Origin: Mesostigma viride
Taxonomy: Eukaryota > Streptophyta > Mesostigmatophyceae > Mesostigmatales > Mesostigmataceae
NCBI GenBank assembly: GCA_009746045.1
Contig: RPFO01000130.1
Coordinates: 3,201,368 to 3,265,367 of the forward strand
Direction: 5' to 3'
Length of the DNA: 64,000 nucleotides
Shown here one piece after another: positions 50,690 through 60,874 of this stretch. Every line of letters starts with the position of its first letter. The stretch's first letter is position 1. Position numbers and translations under genes: made by a program. Under the pieces are notes generated by a model. The model made no database searches. It was given only the letters and a program-made list of their open reading frames with translations, and was not told the DNA's origin.

Positions 50690-50737
50690 GGTAGCCCACT
50701 GCCGCCATGGCAGCCATTAATTAATTAATTAATTAAG
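50690..50737 (+). mobile_element. Family E terminal fragment (hairpin plus TTAA tail)
   Basis: CACTGCCGCCATGGCAGCC contains the hairpin CTGCC-GCCAT-GGCAG and is followed by five TTAA units. It sits directly after the tail of the preceding element. Confidence 0.45.
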
Positions 50738-50739
50738 GG

Positions 50740-52130
50740 GACGGGACATGCCCGAATATTTTGGCGCCAAAAAATTCGCGCCGGAACCGAAGGTAAAAAA
50801 TTTCACGTGCACGGTGCACGCACCCCTTGCGGAAGTGGCCATGGCGACTGCGTTCAGGCGAAACTACCACACTAGGGCAGGCGAAATGCAAAAATTTTAC
50901 TAGAATCTTAAAGGCGATGAGTTTATGATGTTAGTTTGTGGCGGAAATCAGCTGGTTTACAGTATCGCTGCTGTTTTTTTATGCCATCGGCATGGGGGGT
51001 AATCTGAATTATTTGGTCGCGCGGAATGAAATAGAATACATGATAGCGGCTGTAAAATCGCGGTTTTGGGGGCTGTTCTGACCGTGAAGCAGGAATTAAT
51101 ATGGGGTGCATCGAATTCTAAACCGAGCTGGTGCTTTTTGCCAGATTTTCGGCCATTATCGGTAAGTAATTGTTCAGACCTGCGCCGTGCGTGTCTGACC
51201 TGTCCATGGAAGAACGGCTGTTGTTGCGCGCCTGGGCGAGGGATTTACGAGGGCAAGGTACAGATTTGTCGCGAATGTTATCTGCTATCGGTGCTTTCTT
51301 CTATGAGCTCATTGTTCGAAGTTTTTTGCGTTCTTTTTGGGCAGTTTCCGCCAGCTAGCTCGCCGTTCCTTGCCGTTGTGTTGTCGAATACCTGGCAGCT
51401 TTAGATTGTTTTCGTTGATTTTGTGGTCAGGGCCGCTTCAGTCGCAGCCTGTACCTTCTCGGGAAGGTTTAAGGCATTTCATGAAACGTGTTCTAGCAAG
51501 GATGTTGTGCTTATGGACGCTTCTTGTTGTGTGAGGGTGACGCACCCTCTCTTCGCAGCGGCATCGATCACAGCGCTCATGCGCTGAAGGGCCGCCAATG
51601 GTTTCTTTGCATTTCATCGTGCAGGGATGGAGGTGTTATAGTGATTAAAATATGGAGATATTGCATTTGTGTGACTGCATGTAGATAGCTGCCACTATTG
51701 ATTTATTTGAGCTTTCCCTTGTTATGATGATGTGACAAGACTACAATGTGCTGAGCCAACCATGGTTGACATGGTTGACTGCATGCAAGCTATGCATACC
51801 ATGATCTCCTTGGTTCCTCGCCCTCCATACTCCCTGTCTGGTGCCCATGGCGGGTAGGGCAGTTTAGGAGGCGTTGTTGTGTTGATTGGCTTGGCTGGAA
51901 TCAACCTTCCACTCTAACCTGGGAGAAACATAGAAAATGCTGGTTAGGCATGTTGGTGCTACCATCTTTATTGCTATGCACATAGTTGCAAGGCTGGCCA
52001 TGCTTGAGGGGCGGTGAAGGCGTATGAGGTGCGTGGCCGCCCCATTTTACTTTCTAAACATATTTAACTTGGTTTTGGTGCATGTTGGATGGCATATGAA
52101 GTGTCATTGTGTCAATCTGCCTACTGAGTG
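50740..52130. other. Unassigned region with weak coding-like stretches
   Basis: Open frames at 51066-51404 and 51170-51358 (SMEERLLLRAWARDLRGQ) lie downstream of the E2F-like site but show no family motif. Confidence 0.3.
50759..50772. promoter_or_regulatory. Palindromic E2F-type site
   Basis: TTTTGGCGCCAAAA is a perfect palindrome matching TTTSSCGC on both strands, and TTCGCGCC follows 3 bp later. It could mark a cell-cycle promoter, but no gene is recognised nearby. Confidence 0.35.
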
Positions 52131-52131
52131 G

Positions 52132-52720
52132 TCCTTAGCGCCTTGTCAGGTGGTCATATAGGAAACCCATCAACTTGAGCAGTTCTTGTCACAATGACCC
52201 TCAACCTTGAGCATGTGTAGTTGTCAGCATGCAAGAGTTAATTATATGCGCTTTGATCAGTTTGCAGAGGTCTTTGATGAAGAAGGAGATTCTAAAGTGG
52301 CCAGATGGTAACTAAAACCTCCTTGTAGCGTCTTCGTGGGTGGCCGTCTTGGAATGGTTGCAACCTGGGCAGTTGTTGTCAGAATGGCGTCAAACCTTGA
52401 ACATAGGAGGTACCATATGTGCAGAGGTTGGCAGCACGTGGTTTGGCAAGGTTTTGCATGGTTTGGATGGATAAAGGGGTGTTAGTGTGGTAAGATACAC
52501 TAAAAAACCTCCCTTAGCTTCGTCACAGGTGGCTACCTAGGAAATCCATCAACTAGAGCTACGCTTGTCAGAATGGCCTGAAAATTTGGGGCTGCATGTC
52601 CCCCCACCTGTAATATTTGGGAATATATGGTGGAGCATGATATGATGTGTTTATGATTTGATTTTTTTTTTTTTGATTAAAAAAGTACCTGTTTTGCGGG
52701 AAATCCATCAACGTGAGTAA
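52132..52720. repeat. Degenerate tandem repeat with a period of about 190 bp
   Basis: Three diverged copies are anchored by CTTAGCG/CTTGTAGCG/CTTAGCT and by TTGTCANAATG at 52187, 52377 and 52566, with a partial fourth (GGGAAATCCATCAACGTGAG) at about 52695. Spacing is 189-190 bp. No coding potential. Confidence 0.6.
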
Positions 52721-53090
52721 ACATGCTTATTTCTTGGTCCCAACTGGGTAGAATTTCTCAAAAGTGGGGGAACTATGCGGGAATATATGATTTGGTCCCA
52801 ATATGTTTGCCCATTGTCCTAGGAAAAATGTGACTAAAATAGCGTCTTTTTCTATTTTTAGCGCGTTACCGGTGTATGGTGGGGGCTAGTACCCCCCCCA
52901 AGTGGCTGGAAAATTATTTTTTTATCATATTTATGGTCCCCAATCATCATTGGATTTTTAGCACATGCATAGGTGTGCTTTCCAGAAAAGTGCACTTTAG
53001 GCATGTCCCCTCCCCTTAATTAGGCCACATTATAACTCCGTTGGGAGTATATGTAGCACATATCCCAGAGAAGGGGTATACGGCTTTTCA

Positions 53091-53162
53091 TACATTCTAA
53101 GCTCACGTGACGCCGTCACGTGTCTATTAATTAATTAATTAATTAATTAATACATTCTAAGC
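53091..53162 (+). mobile_element. 48-bp family D insertion with 12-bp TSD
   Basis: The insert 53103-53150 is CACGTGACGCCGTCACGTG (near-perfect palindrome) plus a TTAA tail. It is flanked by perfect TACATTCTAAGC repeats (53091-53102, 53151-53162) and disrupts a stretch that is continuous in other A copies. Confidence 0.8.
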
Positions 53163-53503
53163 AACTTCCTGCAAGGGTGGGAATGTAAACGACACTTGCT
53201 CTAGGTGCACCAAGGGCACCTGCACCCCCCAGAGTCTCAAGCTCAACCCAACTAAGGGGAGCCTGTCATGGGGAGGGAAGATCATCATGGCTATACAAGA
53301 GCTAGGGCATGGCTTCTCATCAGAGAGTGACTCTCTGTATAGGCAGGGCTGAGCTAATTCTTAACCGGGTTAATGCATCATCCATGGGGGTCCCATTAGA
53401 GGTGCCCAGGGCGTGGCTAAATTCTGAAACGCATCATCCATGGCCATTATGGGCGCACATGCGCTGGGGCCGCGTGGTAGGCTAAGCCTTACTATTATCT
53501 ACA

Positions 53504-54901
53504 CTACTGCGCTATATTCCCTAGACGGCTGGGGTGGCAGGGGGTGCCTGCCAGGGCTTGTGGTCGACGTGGATGACGTCCCCCCGCCAGTATACCGGTT
53601 TCCCCCCGGCCTGCGCTTTGCCGGAGCTGGAGGTAGGTCGGCCATAGCTCGCGTCGCTGTTGTTGCTGGGCCAGGGTCAGGTCGTCGTCCAACGTGAAGT
53701 GAGTCCTCGAGAGCTTCTTGCGGTTTTTAAGAAACAACAGCTTGTCCGCCATGTACTTGAAGGTCAGGAGCAGGGGGGCCGGGCCAGCCTTACCCCGCGC
53801 GCGGGGAAGGCGGGCAGCCGACATCCGCAGCTCACCAGTGATGTGCATGGGGGCAAGAATGTCGCGCTTAAATGCCATGAGAAGACTCGTCGAGGTCTCA
53901 TCTGCCGGGTGGTCGAAGTGCTTGACGATGTGACATTGTGGCTACGCTGGGTGCGGTCGGCCTCCTCGCGGAGGTCGAGGGCTTGTTGCTTCAGTTGAGC
54001 TGAGCCGCGATGGTGGAGGTGGTGGTGGTGGAGTGGTGCTTGAGCAGGTCCGCCCAGGGCTGGGTGGGAGGAGGAGCATCGCTGGCCGGGCCAGCAGATG
54101 CCGGCTGGGCAGCGATGTCCTTCACCCCCTAGGCGGTGATGCCTGCGGTGTTTGCAAGCATTTGATGGCGATGGCGTGGTCGTGGAGGCGCTGGTCGATG
54201 TCGTGGAGCTGGGTTTTGATGTCGGCGGTGGAGGTGGAGGCGGCAGTGGAGGTGGAGGCGAGGAGGGTGGAGGTGGAGGTGACAGTGGTGGAAATGTGAG
54301 GGAGTTCAGCAGCCAACGTGCCTCCCATCGCGGCAACAACTGCGGCAAGGGGGGTCACGTGCTTATGGATGGCCTCCGTAAGGATGGAGCGGAGTGTAGA
54401 TGCGGAGATGGATGGAGCCCAGATCTCGCCGTCAGACTTCGTGAGGAGGGAGCAGAGAATCAGGTGCTGAAGGTCAGGCCGGTTGTAGTGGAGGCCCGTC
54501 AGCAGCAGATCTCGGCTTTGAAGCCTGCGGCCATCTGGCTCGAGAAGAAGGTTGATGCTGTGAAGGTGGAGGCACAGCTCAAGGAGCGAGGCGTAATCCC
54601 CAGAGAAAATGCACTCCAGAGCAGTGCACGGGGCAATGTTGTACCAGTCGTAATCGTCGACATTGAAGGTTTTGAGCTTGAAACGCGGTTCGCCGGGACC
54701 GCGGATGGGCGACTGCGTTTGGTTTCGGGCGATGCCGATGGCGAGGCCGCGGGAGCAGCCGAGTGAACCACTAACGCTTGGCTAGGGTCACCGCTGCCCG
54801 GGGAGGCCGGGAGGCGGAACTGCAGCTGGGGCTGCAGGTGTATTTGCTTGGCTCATTGCAGCCTCCAAACTGCGATTCGTCGAGTTGCGTTTGCTGGCCA
54901 T
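53504..54901 (-). pseudogene. L1-ORF1p-like protein of element A, copy 2 (frameshifted)
   Basis: It starts MASKRNSTNRSLEAA at 54901, aligning with MSKRLSTQRSLAA of copy 1. The middle domain (ASLLELCLHLHS ... LILCSL ... EIWAPS) matches copy 1 at only about a third of positions, while the C-terminal domain (53504-53878: LPRARGKAGPAPLLLTF, THFTLDDDLTLAQQQ, RRELWPTYLQLR) is much closer. At least three frame changes are needed. The copies therefore belong to diverged subfamilies. Confidence 0.6.
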
Positions 54902-55269
54902 AATAGTGCGTAGTGGCGTCGGGAAAATATATCAGCGTATGCGTCCTAGAAAGACGCCGTGGTGCTTTGCGTAATAGCTGCAGGCTGGTCACAATACTGC
55001 GTTACAGCTGTAACCGATGATAGTAGCAGATGCGCCTAGAAAAGACGCATCGGTTGCAAGTGATCTGACTGCATTTGGGGCTCAGACGCAAAAGTTCTGA
55101 GCTCCGCCGTCAGCCATGTCCCCTCATGCTGTAATGCCGCTCGTGCTGTAATGCCTATGCCGTCAGCCATGCCTAGAATGTTTGCCTAGCTGTGCCATAC
55201 CTAGTCACGTGCACCGCCAACACACGGTACACAACCAGCCCTAGCCTTAGCTTAGTCCTTGTACAGCCA

Positions 55270-55545
55270 TGCTACGTCCTGGCTATGCTCGATCAGATTA
55301 CTTGCCGGCACTCCTTGTTATGATATGCATGCTCACATGCAGGTCTTATTGCACCCACAGATCTTGCCGGATCGTTTATCGTGTCCGATTGCAGCTGTGG
55401 CATGCCTCTGGCATGAAGGAGAAAGGGGGTCTCTGCCCTTTCTTCCTGTTGTGCACACACAGGGATTAAAAGCCCTTCGGTGCTCCGTGACTCCCCAACC
55501 GGAGCACGAGTCATAATTAATTAACTAATTAATTAATTAATTAAG
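55270..55545 (+). mobile_element. Family B element with TTAATTAA tail
   Basis: It contains the B landmarks (AGATTACTTGCC, TCTTATTGCACCCACAG, GGCATGAAGGAGAAAGGG, CACACACAGGGATTAAAAG) and ends CTCCGTGACTCCCCAACCGG, AGCACGAGT and about 30 bp of AATTA repeats. Confidence 0.7.
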
Positions 55546-57057
55546 GCAAGAGCCCCACTTCCCAGTGTACGTGCAGTGCAAGTGCCTAACAAAGATGTTT
55601 GGGACTATGGACCCGCTGGCGCTGCGCCACTTTCTTCGTGCATGAGATCGGACGATCCCCAGCCATGCGCGAGAACGCATTTCTAGGATCTACTCCTACA
55701 TGCCTCCCATCTTTTACTGGGATTTTCGCGCCGCTCCTACGGCCAAGTTCCCAGGATTGGGCGCGGTGTGACCAGTTCCAGACATGACGGCTAGCAGCCT
55801 GGCGTCATGTTACCCCGTCAAGGTTATCTTACCGACAGTTTTATGTACCTGTTCGAGTTCTCCACTAACTTGTCTTCTCCGTCTGACCGCAACATACCGT
55901 ACGGTTTTCCATGTTGTACACTTGTCTTCTCCCGGTTAGGACTAGTTTTGCAATTGAAAACAGAAGTCGTAAGTCCCAAGTACTTTTTCCCCCTGTTAAT
56001 ATTGAAGGTGGTGCGTAAGTTAGATTATTGTCCTTAGCATTTTTTGTCTTCTGTGATGTCCCTCCAAACAAAAAACTAAAATTTATAAATATTATAACAA
56101 TAAGGTCACTTCATAAGGTTATCAACAGCAAGGCACTAGAAAAAAATTAGTCTACTGGTCAGCACATTTCTATACATATGTACTTTCTAGCTCATGCAAA
56201 CCAGCAGCATCCGCAACTGCTTGTCATATACCTTCAAAGGTTTAACTACAACTCTACAGGATCCCGACAGCTCGCATTAGGCAGCAGGCCCGCTGCCGCC
56301 CCTCGCAGCGTGGAGAGGTCCCAGACAACTGGGCATTTAACCATATGTACAAATGCAGAGTCGTCAGCATCCCCATACATGGTCTGCGACGCCCTGCGCG
56401 GCGGATAATCGATAAGGTGGTCGTCTGCATATCAAAAGGACCATCCTCTAGCGGTCCTTCAACCATATATATATTCCCCGTCCCAGGCCAGCCCCATCGG
56501 CCGGGATCAGGCAGCCCCTTTGCGGCTGCCCATTCAATGCCATCCCTCTCCCCCAACGAATCAAGCGCCGTATCTAAAAAAAAAAAGGGCCACTGAAAAA
56601 CCCTGCCTCCTAAAGTTGCATCCAACTACGATGTCCCTATCTATGTACAACATGGCTTCCCCTTTGGCGCCCTTAACCCCCCAGGGTGAAGGCGCAACGG
56701 GGCAGGGATGCGCCCAAGTTCCAGCGCAGACGCAGCCAAGATGTGGCAAGAGAGCTGGTTGTTGTCGTGCGCGGCAGCGCCCAGCGGGCGCACGCTAGTG
56801 TTCCCCTCTCAGGTACGATAACACGGTCACAGCAGCTCATCCGTGTGTGCGCGACAGTACTGCGTGCGCACATCTGACAAGACCACAGACATCCCCAATC
56901 AGAACCAGCGAGAACAGCCCCTGGAACGCTGGTGCCTGGCGTTGACAAGGGAGGCCCCGTCCTGTATCCCCTGCGCGCATCCGCGCACGTGCTCATGACA
57001 CACGAATGCGAGCGTTGGCCACCTGGCACTGGGCACGCGGCCTGCGGCCGCCACCGC
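55546..57057. other. 3' flank of the GATA gene, no gene recognised
   Basis: AT-richer DNA (55800-56170) followed by unique sequence. Short ORFs such as 56254-56625 (-) carry no motif. Part near 57000 may be the 3' UTR of the GATA gene. Confidence 0.4.
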
Positions 57058-59007
57058 CTAGCACACGCCCAACAGAGCGTCGTCATCGCCCATGCCCAGG
57101 CACATATCGGGCTCCATGCCCAGGGGGCCCAGCGCCGGCGCCAGGGGCACCAGGCCGCCGATGGCCCCCATGCCGTACCCTCCCAGGTGGGTGTGGGACA
57201 CGGGCCCCACGTGACCCCCCTGGTGGGGCACGCCCATCCCCCCGAAACTGTACAGCTGGCTGACCTGCGGCGCAATGGTGTAGCCGCCAACGCTCAGAGT
57301 GGGTGGCCACAGAAAGCCATCACCGATCACCGCGTGCAGGTTGTCGTACGCGTCATCGTCATCATCGTCATCGCCCGTGTCAGGCGTCAGGCGCGAGCTG
57401 TCAAAGTCATCGTCCGCACACTCTTCCTCGTCCAGGTCCTCAAACGCACCATGCTCGCCATCCTGGTCCTCCCCTTCATCCTCCTCATCATCATCGTCAT
57501 CACCATCAACAACATCATCGGCCCCTTTACCGACCCCGTTCCCCTCCTCCACGCCACCAAAGCCGGGGTGACAATCCAGCGCCTTGTGCAACTCGGGCCC
57601 ATTCTCACCGCCTTGCGCGGGGACGACTGCGTGAGGGTCGGGGGTTGCCTGCCGCCCCTGGCTAGCCACCCCCGCACGCCCTCCGCCCACCCAAACCGCC
57701 TCCTCGCCCCCTTTCCCGAGCCCCGCTGCCCCCTTCCCTTCCTCCAAAACCCCCTGCGCCGCCTTGGCCGCCGGTGCGCCCCATCCCGCCCCGGCACTGC
57801 TGGACGCCTCCATGGGAACGGGGATGGTGGCGGACGCTGAGCTGGCGGCGGGGGCTGCCGCTGCCACCATGGACGAAGAAGAGGTGACAGCCGGTCCCTT
57901 GGGTGAGGACTTGGCACCGGGGGCCTTCTTTACCACCCCTCGCTTCATTGGTGGAGCGCCGCTCTCCTTGCTGCTGCTTGCACCTGCAACACCCCCGCTG
58001 GCCCCCACGGACGCCACCCCCGGTGGCGCCCCCCCCTTGCGCAGCGCCAGCAACGCCTCCAGCGTGATCTTGCCCTTCTTGTACCTTAACCCGCACGCGT
58101 TGCAGAGGTAGAGAGCCGCGGCACCGGTGGCGATACGGCGCCACATGGGCGTGTTGGTCGCGCCGCAGCAGGGGCACTTGTGGCCACCGCCGCCATGGGA
58201 AGAACCACCGCCACCATGCTTGCGGCCGCCACTCTTCTTGCCGCCTGCAAGCTTGGCCCCCGCATGTGCGTGTGCTGCCCCCGCCACCTGTCCCGGGCCC
58301 GCAGCTGACGCAGCCAACCCTGCAGGGTGGCCAGGGTGGGCGCCGCCCTTGGCATGCCTGGCCTCGTGCTCATGGTTGTGGCGGCCATTGGCAGCATCCG
58401 CCGCCAACACCTCCTTTGCCGCAACCGATCCCTCCTTGTCCTGCTTGTGGCGTTTGGGCGGCGGCAGCGACATGCTGGGACCCTGCGCGCGCCCTGCCGC
58501 CGCTGCACCCTCCTGGGGCTGAACCGCGTGTGCCTGCACAGCCGACCGCGGCGCCGGGTGCGTGGTCAGCTCCTTGCCTGGCAGCCAGCGGAGAGGTGCC
58601 GGCAGCGGCCCGCCCTTGGCCCTGGCACCCGGCAACGGGCCACTGCGCCGCTTGCGTGGGCCCGTTGTGCTGGCGGGTGGCGCACCGGGCTTTACAATCA
58701 TCGACGATGAGGACGGGGCGTGGACCAGCGGGGACGGGGTCGGCGGCAGGGGGGCGGGCCGAGTCAGCCCATTTGCGTGACCGGGACTGGAGGACATGGG
58801 GGTGGAGCACGAGGGGCTGGGTCCCTGGCTATCGCTCGACCTGTCCAGCTCTAGCTCCAGTGGGTCCAGATCCCCTTCCTCGAGACCAGCGTTCCCCCGC
58901 CCACCGCTCGGAAGCTCCTCACCGCCGATGGGGTCCCCCGCCTGCCCCGTGTGGCGGCGGTGGTAGCGGCTGCGCCCCCCGCTGGCAGCGGCGGCGATGG
59001 CCGCCAT
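57058..59007 (-). CDS. GATA-type zinc-finger protein
   Basis: A single open frame of 649 aa from ATG 59007 (GAGACCATGGCGG, good context). The frame stays open to 59388, but that extension is low-complexity and repeat-derived. A GATA finger lies at residues 278-305: C278-x2-C281-x20-C302-x2-C305, with TNTPMWRR and LCNACGLRYKKGK. The N-terminus is Ser/Pro/Gly-rich with a basic patch (PPPKRHKQDKEG); His/Gly runs precede the finger. Residues of about 480-570 are strongly acidic, a possible activation domain. The C-terminus is Gly-rich. GATA proteins bind WGATAR sites, and algal and plant members act in nitrogen, light and developmental control; the target here is unknown. Confidence 0.85.
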   Translation of the reverse strand: MAAIAAAASGGRSRYHRRHTGQAGDPIGGEELPSGGRGNAGLEEGDLDPLELELDRSSDSQGPSPSCSTPMSSSPGHANGLTRPAPLPPTPSPLVHAPSSSSMIVKPGAPPASTTGPRKRRSGPLPGARAKGGPLPAPLRWLPGKELTTHPAPRSAVQAHAVQPQEGAAAAGRAQGPSMSLPPPKRHKQDKEGSVAAKEVLAADAANGRHNHEHEARHAKGGAHPGHPAGLAASAAGPGQVAGAAHAHAGAKLAGGKKSGGRKHGGGGSSHGGGGHKCPCCGATNTPMWRRIATGAAALYLCNACGLRYKKGKITLEALLALRKGGAPPGVASVGASGGVAGASSSKESGAPPMKRGVVKKAPGAKSSPKGPAVTSSSSMVAAAAPAASSASATIPVPMEASSSAGAGWGAPAAKAAQGVLEEGKGAAGLGKGGEEAVWVGGGRAGVASQGRQATPDPHAVVPAQGGENGPELHKALDCHPGFGGVEEGNGVGKGADDVVDGDDDDDEEDEGEDQDGEHGAFEDLDEEECADDDFDSSRLTPDTGDDDDDDDAYDNLHAVIGDGFLWPPTLSVGGYTIAPQVSQLYSFGGMGVPHQGGHVGPVSHTHLGGYGMGAIGGLVPLAPALGPLGMEPDMCLGMGDDDALLGVC

Positions 59008-60592
59008 GGTCTCAAAGGTGAGGCTCCCGCGCCAGCACCGTGTGGGGGCACCCTGGCCGTCCCCCTGGTCATCGCGCGCAGGGGGCTTGCGCTCCGTGAG
59101 CAGTACTGCGAGGTTAGGTGTTGTACACGGGCAGAAGTAGACAGAGAGCAGCGGCCAGGGAAACAGTGCGCGGTGGCAGGTGAGGGGACACACCGAGATG
59201 GGCCCGCGATGGTCAGGAGGAGACAGGCATGCAGTAGGGCACAGACGGGATGCGACGATGGCACGCGTATCAAAATAAACTAAAATGCTTCTTTCAGGGG
59301 CACCCGTAGTCTGAGTAACATGACAGTACCATGGCACCCGTAGTCTGAGTAACATGACAGTAACATGGCAGTAACATGATGCGTGCACCAGATTCCAATG
59401 CGTAAGAAACTCTCAAGCCTGGTCGCTCGCGCATCATGTGGCATCAAGAGCAGCTGAACGCCAGCACCACTGGCACAGGGCCGGGCGGTGCGCTTCTGGC
59501 AGTGGCGGGTCGAGCAAGGCGGATTGGTGTTAGACAACCTTGTCATTTTGTACTACTCCTCATGTCTTTCACTTGATCAATTTCTATCAGTGAATGATAA
59601 TATCAACTCTGCTGATACTGCCGCAGGAATACCGTTTGCACTAGTGCTGTTGTAATTCAACCTTCCATTCATGACTGAAGACTTGACCCTAACCGGCATC
59701 TCAGCCCGCATGTGCCCAGAGAGGTTAGGCATGCGTCGCTAAACTAAACATCGGCTGATCTTGTTTGATGATAATCACTCCTGTTCGTAAACAACCATCC
59801 AACGTTCCATAGATGCGTCCCATAGCATTCGCAGCCAACAAGCCCCAGGGTTGGATTGGTGCGCGAGGATACAAGCTCTGGAGGAATTGCGCGACTCAGA
59901 GGACCGGGCTTGCACGCACAGACAGCAGGCACCACGTTTTTTATACCACTCTCAAGCAGACCCATTTCCCCGCACGCAACACCAAGTGGCTCCAAACCAT
60001 GGCGCAACCCCAGGGCCATGTTGGGCCTAGAAAGAAGACCGCAATCGCTGCCACCGCTATCAGCGAAGGGAAGATGCCTACTTCGTCGCGAGCAGCAGCC
60101 ACGCCCCCGCACACAGGCCGCACGGCTGGCCTACCACTCCTCACTCTCCCTCATCACTTTCCCTCCCCTAAAACACCCACTTCCTCTTCCCCTACGGTAC
60201 ATCACTCTCCTGCCCCCAAATGCAATCAGAATAAGGAGCTCGTTCTCGCTCGTGCATCCGCCAAGGCGTCCGGCCCTCACCCGGTGGGCATGCGCGCGAC
60301 CGGAGAACACAGACCTAGGCCACGACCATTCCCCCGATCACCCAAGCTCCGCGATCAAACCTAATTTTAAAAATCGAATGACGAATATGATCAATGAAGA
60401 CTATGCTCAGCAAGCGAAACTGATTGACTGCCTGATACGGCTGTGGACACCAATCGATGGATGCAGGCATCACGCGGATATTGGTCGTGAGGCCCAAGGG
60501 GCTAGGGCACCATGGGAAGCAGTCACTTCGTTCAAAGAATGTTTTAATTAACACTGAGCCATAAATAGACCGGTGCCGGATGGCAGTGAAAG
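59008..60592. other. Upstream region of the GATA gene
   Basis: It contains a 37-bp direct repeat (GGCACCCGTAGTCTGAGTAA...) at about 59298-59370 and ORFs on both strands (59813-60364, 59856-60551) without motifs. A promoter for the GATA gene is expected in the first several hundred bases. Confidence 0.35.
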
Positions 60593-60697
60593 CTAGCGGG
60601 GAACCGCATGAGACTCACCAGGCGATGCCGGCGGAGACGGGGGCCCCTGGGGCGGCGTCAACATCAGGGAGGGCGACCATATCCCTGGCCCGCACAC

Positions 60698-60864
60698 GCT
60701 GTAATTGCTGCCGTTGGTCAACACGGCGTACTTGCACTCGTCCTTGTAGTCCTCCGACTCAACCAGCAGGCAGTGCATGGAGGGGCCGCACGTGTCCAGC
60801 GACAGGGGCACAAACGCGGCTTGGACGTCACACATTGTGCCCGCCAGACAAGCTTCCAGGGGGT
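60698..60864 (-). CDS. Coding-like exon of an unrecognised gene
   Basis: Codons on the minus strand are almost all GC-ending (VPLSLDTCGPSMHCLL, ESEDYKDECKYAVLTNGSNY), like the confirmed genes. A possible acceptor (GACCAG) lies at 60865 and a donor (AGC|GTGTGC) at 60697. The sequence is Cys-rich (five in 55 residues). I do not recognise the family and could not place neighbouring exons. Confidence 0.35.
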
Positions 60865-60874
60865 CTGGTCGCAC

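Larger units (their letters stand above)
49685..50690. mobile_element. About 1-kb foldback-like inverted repeat with tetranucleotide arms
   Basis: The left arm is a TTAATTAA tail, GACTCGCGCTCCCGTTGGGG, AGTCACGGAG, (GATG)n, then ACAATCCTACCGGTCTAATC. The right arm is GACCGGTAGGATTGCGTG, (CATC)n, CTCCGTGACTCCCCAACGGG, ATCACGAG and a TTAATTAA tail. The loop is about 60 bp (50060-50120). Both outer ends are family B-type 3' termini in opposite orientation. CCTAGCTTGC precedes the left tail twice. Confidence 0.75.
53002..55125 (-). mobile_element. Family A ORF1-only element, full length (copy 2), with 11-bp TSD
   Basis: The body 53013-55114 (2102 bp) is flanked by perfect CATGTCCCCTC repeats (53002-53012, 55115-55125). 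The 5' end GGCTGACGGCGGAGCTCAG is at 55114. It has the same layout as copy 1: leader hairpins, one ORF, 3' UTR, and hairpin CTCCCAACGGAG with an AT-rich end. A family D fragment is inserted in the 3' UTR (53103-53150). Defined 5' ends in both copies show that the element is complete without a reverse transcriptase. Confidence 0.8.

Noticed and set aside
59005-59388. N-terminal extension of the GATA ORF to ATG 59388
   Set aside because: The extension covers a direct repeat (GGCACCCGTAGTCTGAGTAA) and lacks coding character; ATG 59007 has better context.
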